From Maribacter litopenaei (GTDB taxonomy: Bacteria > Bacteroidota > Bacteroidia > Flavobacteriales > Flavobacteriaceae): DNA of 64,000 nucleotides. Below the pieces are notes generated by a model. The model was given only the letters and a program-made list of their open reading frames with translations. It searched no databases and was not told the origin of the DNA. The DNA is taken from assembly GCF_025244665.1 (NCBI RefSeq), contig NZ_CP104205.1:1423001-1487000 (forward strand). Reading direction: 5' to 3'. Made by a program: the position numbers and the translations under genes. This document shows, piece by piece, positions 10,682 to 21,565 of this stretch. Position 1 is the stretch's first letter, and every line of letters begins with the position of its first letter.

Positions 10682-10714
10682 TTTGCAAAATGTATGTTTT
10701 TCAAAGTATCTTTG
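10682..10714 (+). promoter_or_regulatory. Bacteroidota-type promoter (TTTG ... TATCTTTG)
   Basis: TATCTTTG at 10707-10714 matches the -7 consensus TANNTTTG, with TTTG at 10682-10685 spaced 21 bases upstream as the -33 element. The downstream ATG of the 57-residue protein is at 10734. Confidence 0.55.
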
Positions 10715-10733
10715 AAGCGTAAAAATTAATATT

Positions 10734-10907
10734 ATGTTCGAGTTTGACCAATATTTAGGATTTTTAGCTTTTTTGACCATACTTACCATTGGTTTTTGGT
10801 TGATGATATTCCTTTTGACTTTTGTAGTTCCATATTGGTTATTCGGAAACATTAGGGAGCTTTTAAAGGAAAGACGCGAAAAGAAAAGGGCTGCTAGACA
10901 AGCTTAA
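10734..10907 (+). CDS. Small single-pass membrane protein with basic tail, 57 aa
   Basis: A short gene with ATG at 10734 and TAA at 10905-10907. It encodes MFEFDQYLGFLAFL, a hydrophobic core of about 30 residues, then a strongly basic tail RREKKRAARQA. It is flanked by a good promoter (10682-10714) and a strong terminator (10926-10956), which supports a genuine gene despite its size. Function unknown; the basic tail should face the cytoplasm. Confidence 0.7.
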   Translation: MFEFDQYLGFLAFLTILTIGFWLMIFLLTFVVPYWLFGNIRELLKERREKKRAARQA

Positions 10908-10925
10908 AAAAATATATATCAATAA

Positions 10926-10956
10926 AAAAGGGAAGCATTTTGCTTCCCTTTTTTAT
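10926..10956. terminator. Strong bidirectional terminator
   Basis: Stem aaaagggaagca (10926-10937) pairs with tgcttccctttt (10941-10952), with a three-base loop and A/T runs on both sides. It ends the 57-aa gene and, on the minus strand, the TonB-type receptor. Confidence 0.85.
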
Positions 10957-10975
10957 TTTCTTAATCACCCGATGA

Positions 10976-13499
10976 CTAGAATGCCTCTCCTTCACCATCA
11001 TCATCATCTCTTCCTGGACGTCCTCTTTTCTTTTGTTCGTTAATACGGTACATAAAAGAAGCCGTAATTTGGCGTACCCGCCACTGGAACTCATTGTCTG
11101 AGGTAAAGAATGGCGTATCTGTATAGGATTGCCTTTTAAAAGTATTGAACAAATCCCTTACGTTGAGGGAAACGGTTCCATTTCCTTTTAGTATATCCTT
11201 ACTGAATGCTAAATTAAGGCCATAAATGGATTTGTTTTCGGTCTGTGCATTGGCACTTGGCCCTCTATAAAAGAAATTGGTCTGCCAATCTATTTTTGCC
11301 GGTAGAGTGATTTTGGAATTGAACCTAGCAAACCAACTTGTATTTGTAGTACCAAGTTCCCTTCCGTTAAAACTACCATCTGACTTAAATTGAAAAATAT
11401 TGAAACTACCGGTGAACCTCATTTTTCTGTTCGGGTTGTACATAACACTTCCTTCCGCACCAGTACGTATGTTTGTCGCCAAGTTGAACGGTATAGATCT
11501 AATAATTTCAATACCATCAGTTGTAAAAAGTCCTGTGTTTTCTTGAACTCTTTCAAAAGAGTTGGTTTCATGTTGATAATAGATTGAGGAGGTAAGGGTA
11601 AGCTTATCCCATCTTTTTAAATATCCCAAGTCGAATGTATTGGAATAAGCAGGGTCCAAATCTGGATTTCCTTGGAAGACATTGGTTCTACTTGTAAGGG
11701 AAGGAAATGGATTTATAAACCAGCCTCTAGGCCTATTAATACGTCTGTTATACCCTAAGGTGATATTTTCCCGTTCTGCTATTTCAAAGGTCAAATTAGC
11801 GGTGGGGAACAATCCAAGATAATTTTTTTTGAAGTTAAGGTCAACCTCTCCGGAAAACTCCTGTAAGAAGTCACTTTGCGTGTTTAGAATACCGGTTAAC
11901 CTCGTATTTTCCAATCGAAGACCGGCCAAGAAGGAGAGTTTTTTGCCCAATTTATTTCCGTATTGGGTATAAAAGGCATTAACGTCTTCATAGTAGGTAA
12001 AATCGTTAGATAAATCCGTGTTTGGAATGAAACCGCCTACCGTTTCATTGAAGTCTTCTAAATCATAGGTTGTAATTTCATCTTCAAATGTACCTCTATA
12101 CCCAGCCTCGAATTGTGAGTCTTCTCCAATAGGCAATACATAATCCATCTGAAGCAGTATATCTTGTTGTTTCTCCGTTTCAAAAAGATTTTGTCGGGAA
12201 ATTAAATCTGTAGTAGGTGAGGTAACACTTTCGTCCAAAGTAGTAAGCACGTCCTCAAATCCTTCGGAGTATTGAAATGCGGCTGTTAATTCCTCCCCTT
12301 CATTATCAAATTTATTGAGGTAGTTTAATGAAAATTGCCAGTTCGTATCATCTTCATTCTCAATTTCTTGTCTAAAAGTTTCATCATCTAAGGCAGACTT
12401 GTAGCGCTCGGAAAATATATTTGTAATATCAGTTCCGTCTGAAACTCTTCTAAAGTAGGTTGCTGTTACGGATGAAGTTTCAGAAAAGAAATATTCCGAT
12501 CCTATGTTAATATTGTAACCTTCATTTTGCCTATCAATGTCGCGATCTTCAATAATCCTTGAAAATTCCGGGTCTACTATGGAATCGTTTCCATTTTGGT
12601 CAGTTAGGGTTCTAGGAAAATAGCTATTGTCAAAAAAACCATTTCCTGGTCCAGTTCTTTTTCTATACCCAATGGTAGTAAAGAAATTGAATTTATCCGT
12701 TCTTAGGTTCGCATTTACGGTTGCACCGGCATTGGTCGGATGACCGGCATACAGATTTACAGAACCATTAAACCCTAAAGTTTTTTCACGTTTTAAAATG
12801 ATATTTAAAATACCTGCAGTTCCCTCAGCATCATATCTCGGCAGAAGGACTTGTAATGACCTCTACTTTTTCAATGGCATCTGCTGGTAATTGTTGTAAG
12901 GCCTCGGTAGAGCCGAATCCTGCCAATGCGGAGGGCCTTCCATTTATTAAGATTCTAACATTTTCATTTCCTCTAAGGCTAATGGCACCATCAACATCAA
13001 CATTTACTGAAGGTACATTGTTTAGGGCATCACTCACGGTGGCACCACTTATGGTAAGGTCCTTACCAATATTGTAGATTTTTTTGTCCAATCTAACCTC
13101 TACGGTGGTGCGTTCGCCCACAACATCTACTTCATTTAACTGAGCAACATCCAGAGCAAGTTTTATGGTTCCCAAATCTGTGGACTGCGAAAAGTTTTGA
13201 TTTGGAAGTTGTATGGTCTTATACGATATATATTCAACCCTAGCATTGTACCGGCCAGGAGAGACCTCTACGGAAAATTTACCATCTAAATCAGTAATAC
13301 CACCAGTAACTCGATCTGGGTTGTCTACACTTTGAAGAACTAATGTAGCATATTCTAGGGGCAGGTTGTTTTCTTGATCTAGTACAGTACCTGTAACTGT
13401 CACAGTACCTGAGCCGTTCCCTGGGCCTCCTTCTGGTCTTTGACTTAAAATAGGTTGTAAAGTAAATAGTAGTAGGAGTAGAGGGAAAAGTTTTCTCAT
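10976..13499 (-). CDS. TonB-dependent receptor-like outer-membrane beta-barrel protein, one frameshift
   Basis: About 841 residues. Order: signal peptide (LFTLQPILSQ), CarboxypepD_reg-like domain (VTGTVLDQENNLPLEYATLV), plug domain (KNL-type region with NVPSVNVDVDGAISLRGNENV and INGRPSALAG), then a long beta-barrel of the outer-membrane OMP_b-brl_3 type to a terminal aspartate-rich tail. It probably imports a large substrate or siderophore-like ligand using TonB energy; the ligand is unknown. The frame breaks at 12837-12841 (CTCGG on plus strand, expected CCGG). I translated the whole stretch 12830-12250 by hand in the second frame and found no stop, so the gene is otherwise continuous. Confidence 0.87.
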
Positions 13500-13509
13500 A
13501 GGTTTAGTT

Positions 13510-14019
13510 TTAGTTCTTCTTCTTTTTTTGTTTCTTTTTTTGCTTTTTATTTTTCTTTATGGTTTTGTCAACTCCATTTTTTTGAAGTTCAACAAATGCC
13601 TCATATTTTTCCAAAGGAAGGCTAGCCTTTAATTCCTCATCTTGTCTAAGCGTGATATTTTCATAAACCTCACGCATTTTTTCAGGTTCAAGCTTGAGAA
13701 TTCTTGCTTCTATCCTTTCTTGTACGTACTTTTTCAGTATTGAGCTCAAAATGGCCGTTTCAAAATCATTGAGCTGTAATGCCTCTTTAATACCGGGCAT
13801 TTCGCCATCAACTAATTCTTCCGCCGTTTTGGGCTCTTCTTCCTTAGGAGTCGCTTGAGCTTGAGGTATGGCAGCTCTTTGACTTCCATATCCATAACCC
13901 CTTCCGTATCCGTAACCACCATTTCCATAGCCATATTGACTATAAACTTCAGCTCCTAAAAAAAGGAAAAAGCACATTACCAATACATTGAAAAATCTAA
14001 ATTTCATAGTACTTTTCAT
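13510..14019 (-). CDS. Exported Gly/Tyr-rich, Lys-tailed protein of unknown function
   Basis: 169 residues: signal peptide (to EVYSQ), a Gly-Tyr repeat patch (YGNGGYGYGRGYGYG, about residues 29-45), a helical middle region with regularly spaced Leu/Glu (MPGIKEALQLNDFETAIL, then two further helices), and a C-terminal tail of almost pure Lys/Gln. The helical part loosely recalls periplasmic Spy/CpxP-like metal or misfold sensors, but no diagnostic LTxxQ motif is seen. It lies 10 bases before the TonB-type receptor start, so the two probably form one transcription unit. An alternative ATG is four codons in (14007). Confidence 0.72.
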   Translation of the reverse strand: MKSTMKFRFFNVLVMCFFLFLGAEVYSQYGYGNGGYGYGRGYGYGSQRAAIPQAQATPKEEEPKTAEELVDGEMPGIKEALQLNDFETAILSSILKKYVQERIEARILKLEPEKMREVYENITLRQDEELKASLPLEKYEAFVELQKNGVDKTIKKNKKQKKKQKKKKN

Positions 14020-14109
14020 AACGTTAGATTGTAAAATTAGACTTTGGTTTAAGCCGCTTTGGTTAATTATTTGTTAATAGTTTCAGTGATTTATTATAAT
14101 CTTAAGAAA

Positions 14110-14446
14110 TTATTTTTTCAATGATTTCTCGGAGGTCTACCAATAACGGCTTTATTATTTTTTATAACTATAGGTCTTTCAATAAGTTTTGGGTTTTCAA
14201 TCATGGCATCGAGTATTTCTTCATCTGTCATAAGACGATTTCTATACTTTTCCTTCCATACCGACTCATTTTTCCTAACTAAATTTTCGGCCGATATACC
14301 CAGGCATTCAAGAATGTGTCGCAACTCATCTTTTGTGGGTATATCTTCCAAATATCTTCGTACTTCAAATTTCTTGCCGAAGTCTCCAGGATTTGAAGTC
14401 CCTCCCTTGATTTTCTGCACCTTGGATTATGATAAATTTTAATCAT
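14110..14446 (-). CDS. arsC: ArsC/Spx-family arsenate reductase (glutaredoxin type), frameshifted
   Basis: ATG at 14446 begins MIKIYHNPRCRKSREGL, in which the single Cys of NPRC is the catalytic residue of ArsC-family reductases; the C-terminal half carries the family's ending KLIERPIVI...AVIGRPP. About 112 residues, the usual length. The enzyme reduces arsenate with glutathione/glutaredoxin or acts as an uncharacterised thiol oxidoreductase. The frame breaks at 14387-14390 (CCGA for expected CCGGA) and again at 14129-14132, after which the natural stop would be at 14110; if that second break is not real the stop is at 14118. Confidence 0.8.
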
Positions 14447-14465
14447 TTTTAGAAAGTATTATATT

Positions 14466-15567
14466 TTACTCTTCATCTTTTTGACCCATCATCATTAGAT
14501 ATGCCTTTAAGAAAGCGTCTATTTCCCCATCCATTACCGCATCCACATTACCGGTTTCTTCGGATGTCCTAACGTCCTTCACCAATTTATATGGGTGCAT
14601 TACATAATTTCTGATTTGTGACCCCCATTCAATTTTCATTTTGGAGGACTCTATTTCCTGCCTTGCTTCCATTTTTTTACGGAGCTCAATCTCATAAAGC
14701 TGGGACTTTAACATTTTCATGGCGGTGGCCCTATTGTCATGCTGACTTCTAGAATCTGAACAAGAAATCTGTATTCCTGTAGGATGATGAACCAACTGTA
14801 CCTTGGTTTCCACCTTGTTGACATTTTGCCCTCCTGCGCCACTCGACCTTGCAGTAGTAATGGTAATGTCCGCAGGATTGACTTCAATTTCAATACTGTC
14901 GTCCACTAAAGGATACACATATACGGAAACAAAGGAGGTATGTCTTTTAGCATTACTGTCAAAAGGGGAAATCCGTACCAATCTGTGCACACCATTTTCA
15001 CCTTTAAGCCAACCAAACGCATATTCACCATCAATTTCAAGGGTAACCGTTTTTATACCGGCAACATCTCCTTCCTGAAAATTCAGCTCTTTTACTTTGT
15101 AACCGTTTTTTTCCGCCCACATCATGTACATTCTCATCAACATGGAAGCCCAGTCACAGCTCTCCGTACCACCGGCACCCGCGGTAATCTGAAGAACGGC
15201 CGGAAGTTCATCCCCTTCTTCGGATAGCATATTCTTGAATTCCATCTTTTCCAAGGAATTCAGGGCTTTTTCATATTGACTTTCTACTTCTTCTTCAGAA
15301 ACTTCACCTTCCTGTAGAAATTCGATAAGTACTTCAAGGTCATTTACTTGGGTTTTGGCGGCATTAAAATCATCAACCCATTGTTTTTTGGATTGTATAT
15401 ATTTCATATGTGCCTGAGCTTCTTGTGGGTTGTCCCGTAAATCAGGTGCCAAGGTTTTTTCCTGCTCGTTCTCTATTTCAATAAGTTTGGCATCGATGTC
15501 AAAGATACCTCCTTAACGCACCAAGGCGATCAATAAGACCTTTATAATGGTCTGTGGTTACTATCAT
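14466..15567 (-). CDS. prfB: Peptide chain release factor 2 with programmed +1 frameshift
   Basis: RF2 terminates translation at UGA and UAA. Seen here: codon-recognition motif SPF in [13 protein letters not shown] and the peptidyl-hydrolysis motif GGQ in [13 protein letters not shown]. The start is ATG at 15567, giving a 22-codon leader [20 protein letters not shown] followed by tat ctt tga. The ribosome must shift +1 at ctt-t to enter the main frame ([13 protein letters not shown]). Unlike the other interrupted genes in this window, this break is the well-known RF2 autoregulatory site and should not be corrected. Full product about 366 residues. Confidence 0.95.
15499..15516 (-). promoter_or_regulatory. 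RF2 programmed +1 frameshift site
   Basis: On the minus strand the sequence ttaaggaggtatctttgac contains a Shine-Dalgarno-like AGGAGG, the slippery CTT codon (15502-15504) and an in-frame TGA (15499-15501). This is the classic arrangement by which low RF2 promotes frameshifting and RF2 synthesis. Confidence 0.93.
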
Positions 15568-15629
15568 CTGAGATTTTTTTTGGTAAAAATACTATTCTTT
15601 TTTACCAATTTTTAATTAGTGGGTTGGCA

Positions 15630-16495
15630 TTATTGCTGAATTTGTTGCTGCTGATTTTTTACAACGACAGAATGGGATGTTTTGTGGTTGCCATGGGAAT
15701 AGACGATACCTTTTAGGGGAGAACAATCATTATAATCTTTTCCATGGCATACCTTAATATGATTGATGTTTGCTAATATATTATTGGTAGGGTCAAAGCC
15801 TAGCCATCCGAACCTGGAACAAATGCTTCTACCCATGCGTGCATTTGTGAATTTCCCAAATACCCACTTTCATGGTTAAGGTAACCAGCCACATATCTAC
15901 AAGGTACCTGGTTATGACGGCAAACGGCGCAAAATAAATGGGCGAAGTCTTGACAGACACCGGAGCGTTGGTTTAGGATGGTTTCCAAGGTGGAAGCGAT
16001 GTTTGTTACCCCCGCAATATATTTTAAATGCGAATGGCTCCAATGGTTTAAACCTAAAAGGTTTTCAAAGATACCCGTATTGCTTTCAAATTTGAATATT
16101 CCTTTATTTTGTTTAGGTAACGCGGTCAATGATGTTTCCCTTAGATATCGCTCAAAATCAATTTTGAAGTTTAGAGAATTAATTTCGTTTAATGAAGTTT
16201 CAATTTTGGCAAAATTATTTTCATTAGGGGTGCTCTCATTTGATTTAAGTACTTTAAAGGTGGCTTCAAAAGATATCTGTTTGAATTTTTTCTTTGGATG
16301 TACTTTAATGGTATCAAATCCAAATCCATTTATGGAATATTGATTGATACAATGTATGGAGTTCGCAAAATCAAACTCTAACAGTTTTTGGGTTTCGTTT
16401 TCGACAGGAATTATCAAAAATTGCCAATAAGCGTCATGAACCCAATTATCATAAACATTATCAGATTTGTAAGTAACCGTATATTCTTTCCACAT
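15630..16495 (-). CDS. Transglutaminase-like cysteine protease-fold protein, frameshifted near C-terminus
   Basis: About 288 residues. An N-terminal bacterial transglutaminase-like beta domain (WVHDAYWQFLIIP) precedes a transglutaminase core with catalytic Cys in RSGVCQDFAHLF, His in SQMHAWVEAF and Asp in GFDPTNN. It is the last of a three-gene unit with the alpha-E and ATP-grasp genes, a conserved association thought to act in peptide ligation and cleavage. The frame breaks at 15808-15811 (CCGA for expected CCGGA); restored it reads VPGSGWLGFDPTNN, and ends at 15630. A Gln-rich tail follows. Confidence 0.85.
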
Positions 16496-16526
16496 CTCGG
16501 ATGCTAAAATAGAACATTTGGCAACA

Positions 16527-17474
16527 TTAATAATTAAAAAACTCCTCGTCTACTTTGTTGCTGATTTCGTCTAAGCTACGAAGGATGTTCTCAATGAAGG
16601 ATTTTATGTCCTGCTCAATTTCTTCTATATATTTAAATTCATATTCCGCCCTAACCCTACCAATTAGAAATGCCGTCGATTCCTTATTATAACGCCGCTC
16701 CGGATTAAGGATTTTTACATGTTTGTAAAACTGGTTCAAGGAATTCATTACCGATCTTGGGCAGTTGGGGTTGAGGATCAAAAATTCCAAGGTTGAAATA
16801 CTTGTGGGCGTTTTTTTATAGTACCTCCGCATCATATCGTAAGATTCGGCACATTTTAAAAGCGTAGTCCACTCAAAACTTTTTGTAAAAGCATCATCAT
16901 AACTTCCTTGGGCCAAAAGGGCATCATTGTATTTTGAGTTTATCATTCGCGTAATCTGTGTAGACCTTTCAATATTTACGCCCATCATAATTATGGCATA
17001 TACAGAATCGTGTAATAGAGTACCTCTTATTTTTCCTCTAAGAATGGCACTCATTTCCGTGACGTTAGTGGTGAAATCATGGAGTCCACTCTTAACGAAG
17101 ACCTCCTTCGGATAATTTAGGACAAAATGGTAAAACTTATTGATGGACTCATACAATTCCGTAGAAATTAAATCCCGGGCACTATTTGCATTTTCCCTAG
17201 CATATCTTACGTTATTCAGTATAGAGGATGCAAAATCGGTATCGACTCCTATCCTGAACAGAACGTCTTCCTCGATTAAGGTTTTATTGGAATCCTTTAC
17301 AGGTTCTCCTACCATGAATAACATGAATCTAAGCACAAATTGCCGATCCTGAGAAATTTGATTAGGTGCATCTAAAGATGAAAAATAATTGACGTTCATA
17401 TAACGTGCAATGTGTTCGGAACGCTCTATATATCGCCCCATCCAAAAAAGATTGTTGGCTACTCTTGCTAGCAT
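16527..17474 (-). CDS. Alpha-E domain protein (DUF403)
   Basis: 315 residues of a single all-helical alpha-E domain, beginning with the family hallmark MLARVANNLFWMGRYIERSEHIAR. No catalytic residues are known in the family. In many bacteria it is encoded with a circularly permuted ATP-grasp protein and a transglutaminase, as here, and is thought to be a scaffold or partner in amide-bond formation. It starts three bases past the stop of the ATP-grasp gene, so translation is probably coupled. Confidence 0.9.
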   Translation of the reverse strand: MLARVANNLFWMGRYIERSEHIARYMNVNYFSSLDAPNQISQDRQFVLRFMLFMVGEPVKDSNKTLIEEDVLFRIGVDTDFASSILNNVRYARENANSARDLISTELYESINKFYHFVLNYPKEVFVKSGLHDFTTNVTEMSAILRGKIRGTLLHDSVYAIIMMGVNIERSTQITRMINSKYNDALLAQGSYDDAFTKSFEWTTLLKCAESYDMMRRYYKKTPTSISTLEFLILNPNCPRSVMNSLNQFYKHVKILNPERRYNKESTAFLIGRVRAEYEFKYIEEIEQDIKSFIENILRSLDEISNKVDEEFFNY

Positions 17475-17477
17475 GTA

Positions 17478-18944
17478 TTATTTATTTTTTAAGACCCAAG
17501 TGTCTTTAGAACCGCCCCCTTGGGAGGAGTTCACGATTAAATTTCCTTTTTTAAGGGCCACTCTTGTTAAACCACCTTTCAATACAAATTCCTTGTCCCT
17601 TCCCAATATGGTAAAGGTTCTTAGATCCACATGGCGCTGTTCAAAGGATTCCGTATCGTCTATGTAAGTAGGATGTACGGACAAAGACATTATGGGTTGT
17701 GCTACATATTTCCTGGGATTCTCCTTCACTTGTTTTTTCACTTCCTCTATTTCTTCCTTCGTTAGACGATTCCCAATGGAAATGCCATATCCTCCAGCTT
17801 CATCCACTGGTTTTACAACCAATTCCGGTATGTTTTCCAAGACGTATTTTAATTCATCTGGTCTACTGCAATGGTACGTATGTACATTGTTCAAAATTGG
17901 GTCTTCATTCAAGTAGTATTTGATAATATCCGGCATGTAGGTATATACGGCCTTATCATCTGCAACGCCGGTACCAGGAGCATTGGCGAGGGTTACATTT
18001 CCTTTTTTATAGGCAGCAAATAATCCGGGAACACCAAGGGCTGAATCGGGTCTAAATTCCAAAGGGTCTAAGAAAGCATCGTCTATTCTTCGATAGATTA
18101 CATCGACCTTCACGGGACCTTTTATGGTCTTCATATACACAAAATCGTTCTCAACAAACAAGTCCCTGCCCTCAACCAATTCAACACCCATGGTCTTGGC
18201 CAAATAGGAATGTTCATAGAAAGCGGAATTATACATGCCTGGTGTAATCACCACGCAATTTGGAATGTCCACCCCTTTGGGCTTAACGGATTCCAATTGT
18301 TCTAACAGGTTTTCCGCGTAATCCGTAACTGTATGGGTTTGATAATGATTAAAGACCCCAAAAAGAGCCCTTTTTAAGGCAGTTCTGTTACAAATGACGT
18401 AACTCACACCGGATGGGCATCTGATGTTGTCCTCCAATACATAATATTGTCCATCCTTGTGTTTAATTATATCCGTACCCGATATGTGATTATAAATTCC
18501 ACCGGGGGGATTAACGCCGTTCATCTGATCCAAATAGTTGGCAGAGGAAGTAATAAGTTCCAATGGTACTACCTTATCCTTCAATATTTTTTTATCGTGA
18601 TAGATATCCCATAGGAAAAGGTTTAAGGCCTTGGCCCTTTGTATGGATCCCCTCTCAATTATGTCCCACTCTTCTTGGTCAATAATTCGAGGAAATAGGT
18701 CAAAAGGAAAAATCTTTTCCTGAACATTATCTTCCCCGTAGACCTGAAAAGTTATGCCTTGATTGAAAAAGGATGCTTTTGCCTTAGAGTTAAGATTGAT
18801 GTAATCCTGAATGGAATGCTCTCCATATATATCGAAAAGCTTTTGATATATATCTTTTATATTTCCATTGCTATCATAGATTTCATCATATAAATCAGGG
18901 TTTCTCTGGTAGGAGGAGAAAATTTGACTCTCAATATTCGACAT
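17478..18944 (-). CDS. Circularly permuted type 2 ATP-grasp protein
   Basis: 488 residues. Features include GVDIPNCVVITPGMYNSAF, the Arg-containing YRRIDDAFLDP, NAPGTGVADDKAVYTY, and the nucleotide-binding segment ELVVKPVDEAGGYGI. The family forms amide bonds using ATP, with carboxylate and amine substrates unassigned for this subgroup. It heads the operon ATP-grasp, alpha-E, transglutaminase. Intact frame; about 190 bases of AT-rich sequence separate it from the divergent metalloprotease gene. Confidence 0.9.
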   Translation of the reverse strand: MSNIESQIFSSYQRNPDLYDEIYDSNGNIKDIYQKLFDIYGEHSIQDYINLNSKAKASFFNQGITFQVYGEDNVQEKIFPFDLFPRIIDQEEWDIIERGSIQRAKALNLFLWDIYHDKKILKDKVVPLELITSSANYLDQMNGVNPPGGIYNHISGTDIIKHKDGQYYVLEDNIRCPSGVSYVICNRTALKRALFGVFNHYQTHTVTDYAENLLEQLESVKPKGVDIPNCVVITPGMYNSAFYEHSYLAKTMGVELVEGRDLFVENDFVYMKTIKGPVKVDVIYRRIDDAFLDPLEFRPDSALGVPGLFAAYKKGNVTLANAPGTGVADDKAVYTYMPDIIKYYLNEDPILNNVHTYHCSRPDELKYVLENIPELVVKPVDEAGGYGISIGNRLTKEEIEEVKKQVKENPRKYVAQPIMSLSVHPTYIDDTESFEQRHVDLRTFTILGRDKEFVLKGGLTRVALKKGNLIVNSSQGGGSKDTWVLKNK

Positions 18945-19142
18945 ATAAAATGTTTTTCTAAAAGATAAAAATTTTTACAGAGAATACAGGTGTTATTATC
19001 ATATTAATGTGCCCTGATAATTGGCTTTTCAATAAAAAATAAGTGCCTTTTTTATTTATAACGTGTTTCGTAATTTGTGGGATTACGAGTTGAGAATTTA
19101 ATCGTAAATTCTATATTTTTAACTCCAAACTAATTTCAGAAA

Positions 19143-21546
19143 ATGAAAAATGCATCCCACTTATGGCTATTATTGGTCGTATTCTCTCTATCGCAAGTTT
19201 ATGGTCAGTTTTCAGAGAAAAAAAAGGACTATGAAAAGTTCGAAGGTCTCTTTGATTTTTACTACGACTCCAAAACAGATAAAATCTATTTGGAGGTTCC
19301 TGATTTGGAAAAGGAATTTCTATATGTTTCTTCATTGAGCAGTGGCATAGGAAGTAACGACATTGGTCTCGGATAGGGGACAACTTGGAAATGAACAAGT
19401 GGTCTTTTTTAGAAAAGCAGGTAATAAATTAATGTTGGTGCAGCCCAATTTAAAATTCAGGGCGCTTACGGATAATGCTCTTGAAAAGAAATCGGTGGAG
19501 CAGGCTTTCGCTAAATCAATATTGTATGGTTTTCCAATAGAAGAGGAAAAGGACGGAACCTATATAATAGACATTTCTGGATTTTTAATGCAGGACACCC
19601 ATGGTGTAATAGGCAGGTTGCAAAGGGCGACCAGGGAAACTATAGCTTGGACAAGGAAAAGAGTGCCATGGCCATGGATAGGACAAAGGCTTTTCCCAAA
19701 AATATTGAATTTGATATCACACTAACATTTAAAGGTAGTCCAAAAGGAAGTTATGTAAGAAGTGTAGTGCCAAATCCTGAACTTATTACCGTGGCCCAAC
19801 ACCATTCTTTTGTGGAACTTCCGGATGATGGGTTTGAAAAACGGGAATTCGATCCGCGATCCGGGGCATATCCTTTTTCTTATTATGATTATGCAACCCC
19901 GGTGGAGGAATCTTTGATCAAACGGTTTATTCCCGGACATCGATTGGAAAAAAAGAATCCTGATGCCGAAGTTAGTGAAGCAGTAGAACCTATTATTTAT
20001 TATTTGGACAATGGTACTCCGTGAACCGGTGAGAAGTGCTTTGTTGGATGGTGGTAGATGGTGGAATCAAGCCTTTGAGGCCATTGGTTATAAAAATGCC
20101 TTTCAGGTAAAGATGTTGCCGGACGATGCGGATCCCCTGGATGTACGGTATAATGTGATACAATGGGTACATAGGTGCACGAGGGGATGGAGCTATGGTG
20201 CTAGTGTAGCTGATCCAAGAACAGGTGAGATTATTAAGGGACATGTAAGTTTGGGAAGTTTACGTATACGACAGGACTTTTTAATTGCACAAGCACTAAT
20301 GAACAAACCCTTTGAGGAAAGGGATGACAATTATCAGCCTATGCTGGATTTGGCCTTGGCGAGAATACGTCAATTATCGGCACACGAAATTGGCCATACC
20401 TTAGGCTTTAGTCACAATTTTGCGGCAAGTACCAATGGTAGAGCTTCAGTAATGGATTATCCACATCCGCAATTCTCGGTCAAAAATGGTGAAATTGATT
20501 TCTCCAATGCCTATGATACAGGTATTGGTGAATGGGACAAAGTAATTGTGGCTTATGCTTACAGCGATTTTCCCGAAGGTACCAATGAAAGGGATGCTTT
20601 GAATGAAATTTTGGAAAAGGCAACTTCCGATGGATTACGATACATATCCGATCAAGATGCCGGACCGCAAGGTGGCGCCCACATGTACGCACATCTTTGG
20701 GACAATGGTCAGTCCATCAGCAGCGAATTATTGGATATGTTAAAGGTTAGGGAGACGGCCATTGCAAACTTCTCTATTGATAATATTCGCACCAACGAAG
20801 CAAATTCGGTTTTAGAAGATGTTTTTGCACCTTTATATTTTTTCCATAGATACCAAACTGAGGCCGCTACAAAAGTCATAGGCGGCTTGGATTATAATTA
20901 TTCCGTGAAGGGGGACGGCCAATTGACGGTTGCCCCAGTTGACAAAAGAACGCAGGATCAGACTTTAAAGGCAATTTTACTGACTTTGGATGCCAATGAA
21001 ATCGCCATTCCAAAAGACAAGTTGAGTTTGTTTCCACCTAGGGCAATAGGTTTTGGAAGTACAAGGGAATCTTTTAACGGAAAGACCGGTGTTTCTTTCG
21101 ATGCACTTTCTGCTCCGGAAACGGCCGCAGATATGACCCTGGGTCTATTGCTACATCCGAGAAAGGGCTTCAAGATTGATACAGCAAAAGGCCATGGATC
21201 CAAACAATATTGGTTTGGAAGAAGTTTTGGGTGAAGTGGTTTCCAATACTTTCGGTAAGAATCAAAAAGATTCCTACAGCAATGAAGTTCAGCAAAACAT
21301 CAATTTCAGGGTACTTTTTCATTTGATGAACTTGGCAGCAAGTGACGCCGTTCATCCTCAAGTAAACGCCATAGCTAATATGCAGCTAAAAAAATTGAAT
21401 TCTATGAGTATGGACAATGCGATCATACAAGGAGAGATAAATCGAAGAATCAATGATTTTTATGAACATCCGAGATACCTTTAAGGTAGTTCCTGCTCCA
21501 AAATTGCCGAGATGGTTCTCCTATCGGAATGGATTGTTTCCATTAA
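19143..21546 (+). CDS. Zinc metalloprotease of the DUF5117/DUF4953 type, multiply frameshifted
   Basis: Following the best frame gives about 800 residues: signal peptide (SLSQVYGQ), the DUF5117 region (IGSNDIG, RGQLGNEQVVFF), then the DUF4953 region with zinc motif HEIGHTLGFSHNFAAS, matching the extended HExxHxxGxxH of metzincin-like peptidases, and a terminal SPIGMDCFH. Probably a secreted or periplasmic protease. The frame is lost at about 19368, 19630, 20019, 21190, 21470 and 21507. Four of these are CCGGA/TCCGG sites, and 19630 reads GACC where GGACC would restore the frame. The stop at 21544-21546 is inferred after these corrections. It is the most damaged gene of the window. Confidence 0.82.
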
Positions 21547-21565
21547 TTCTCAGCATTAATTTCCT

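Noticed and set aside
10661-10852. 63-codon minus-strand frame over the promoter and start of the 57-aa gene
   Set aside because: No membrane, signal or family feature, and it overlaps a better-supported gene on the other strand.
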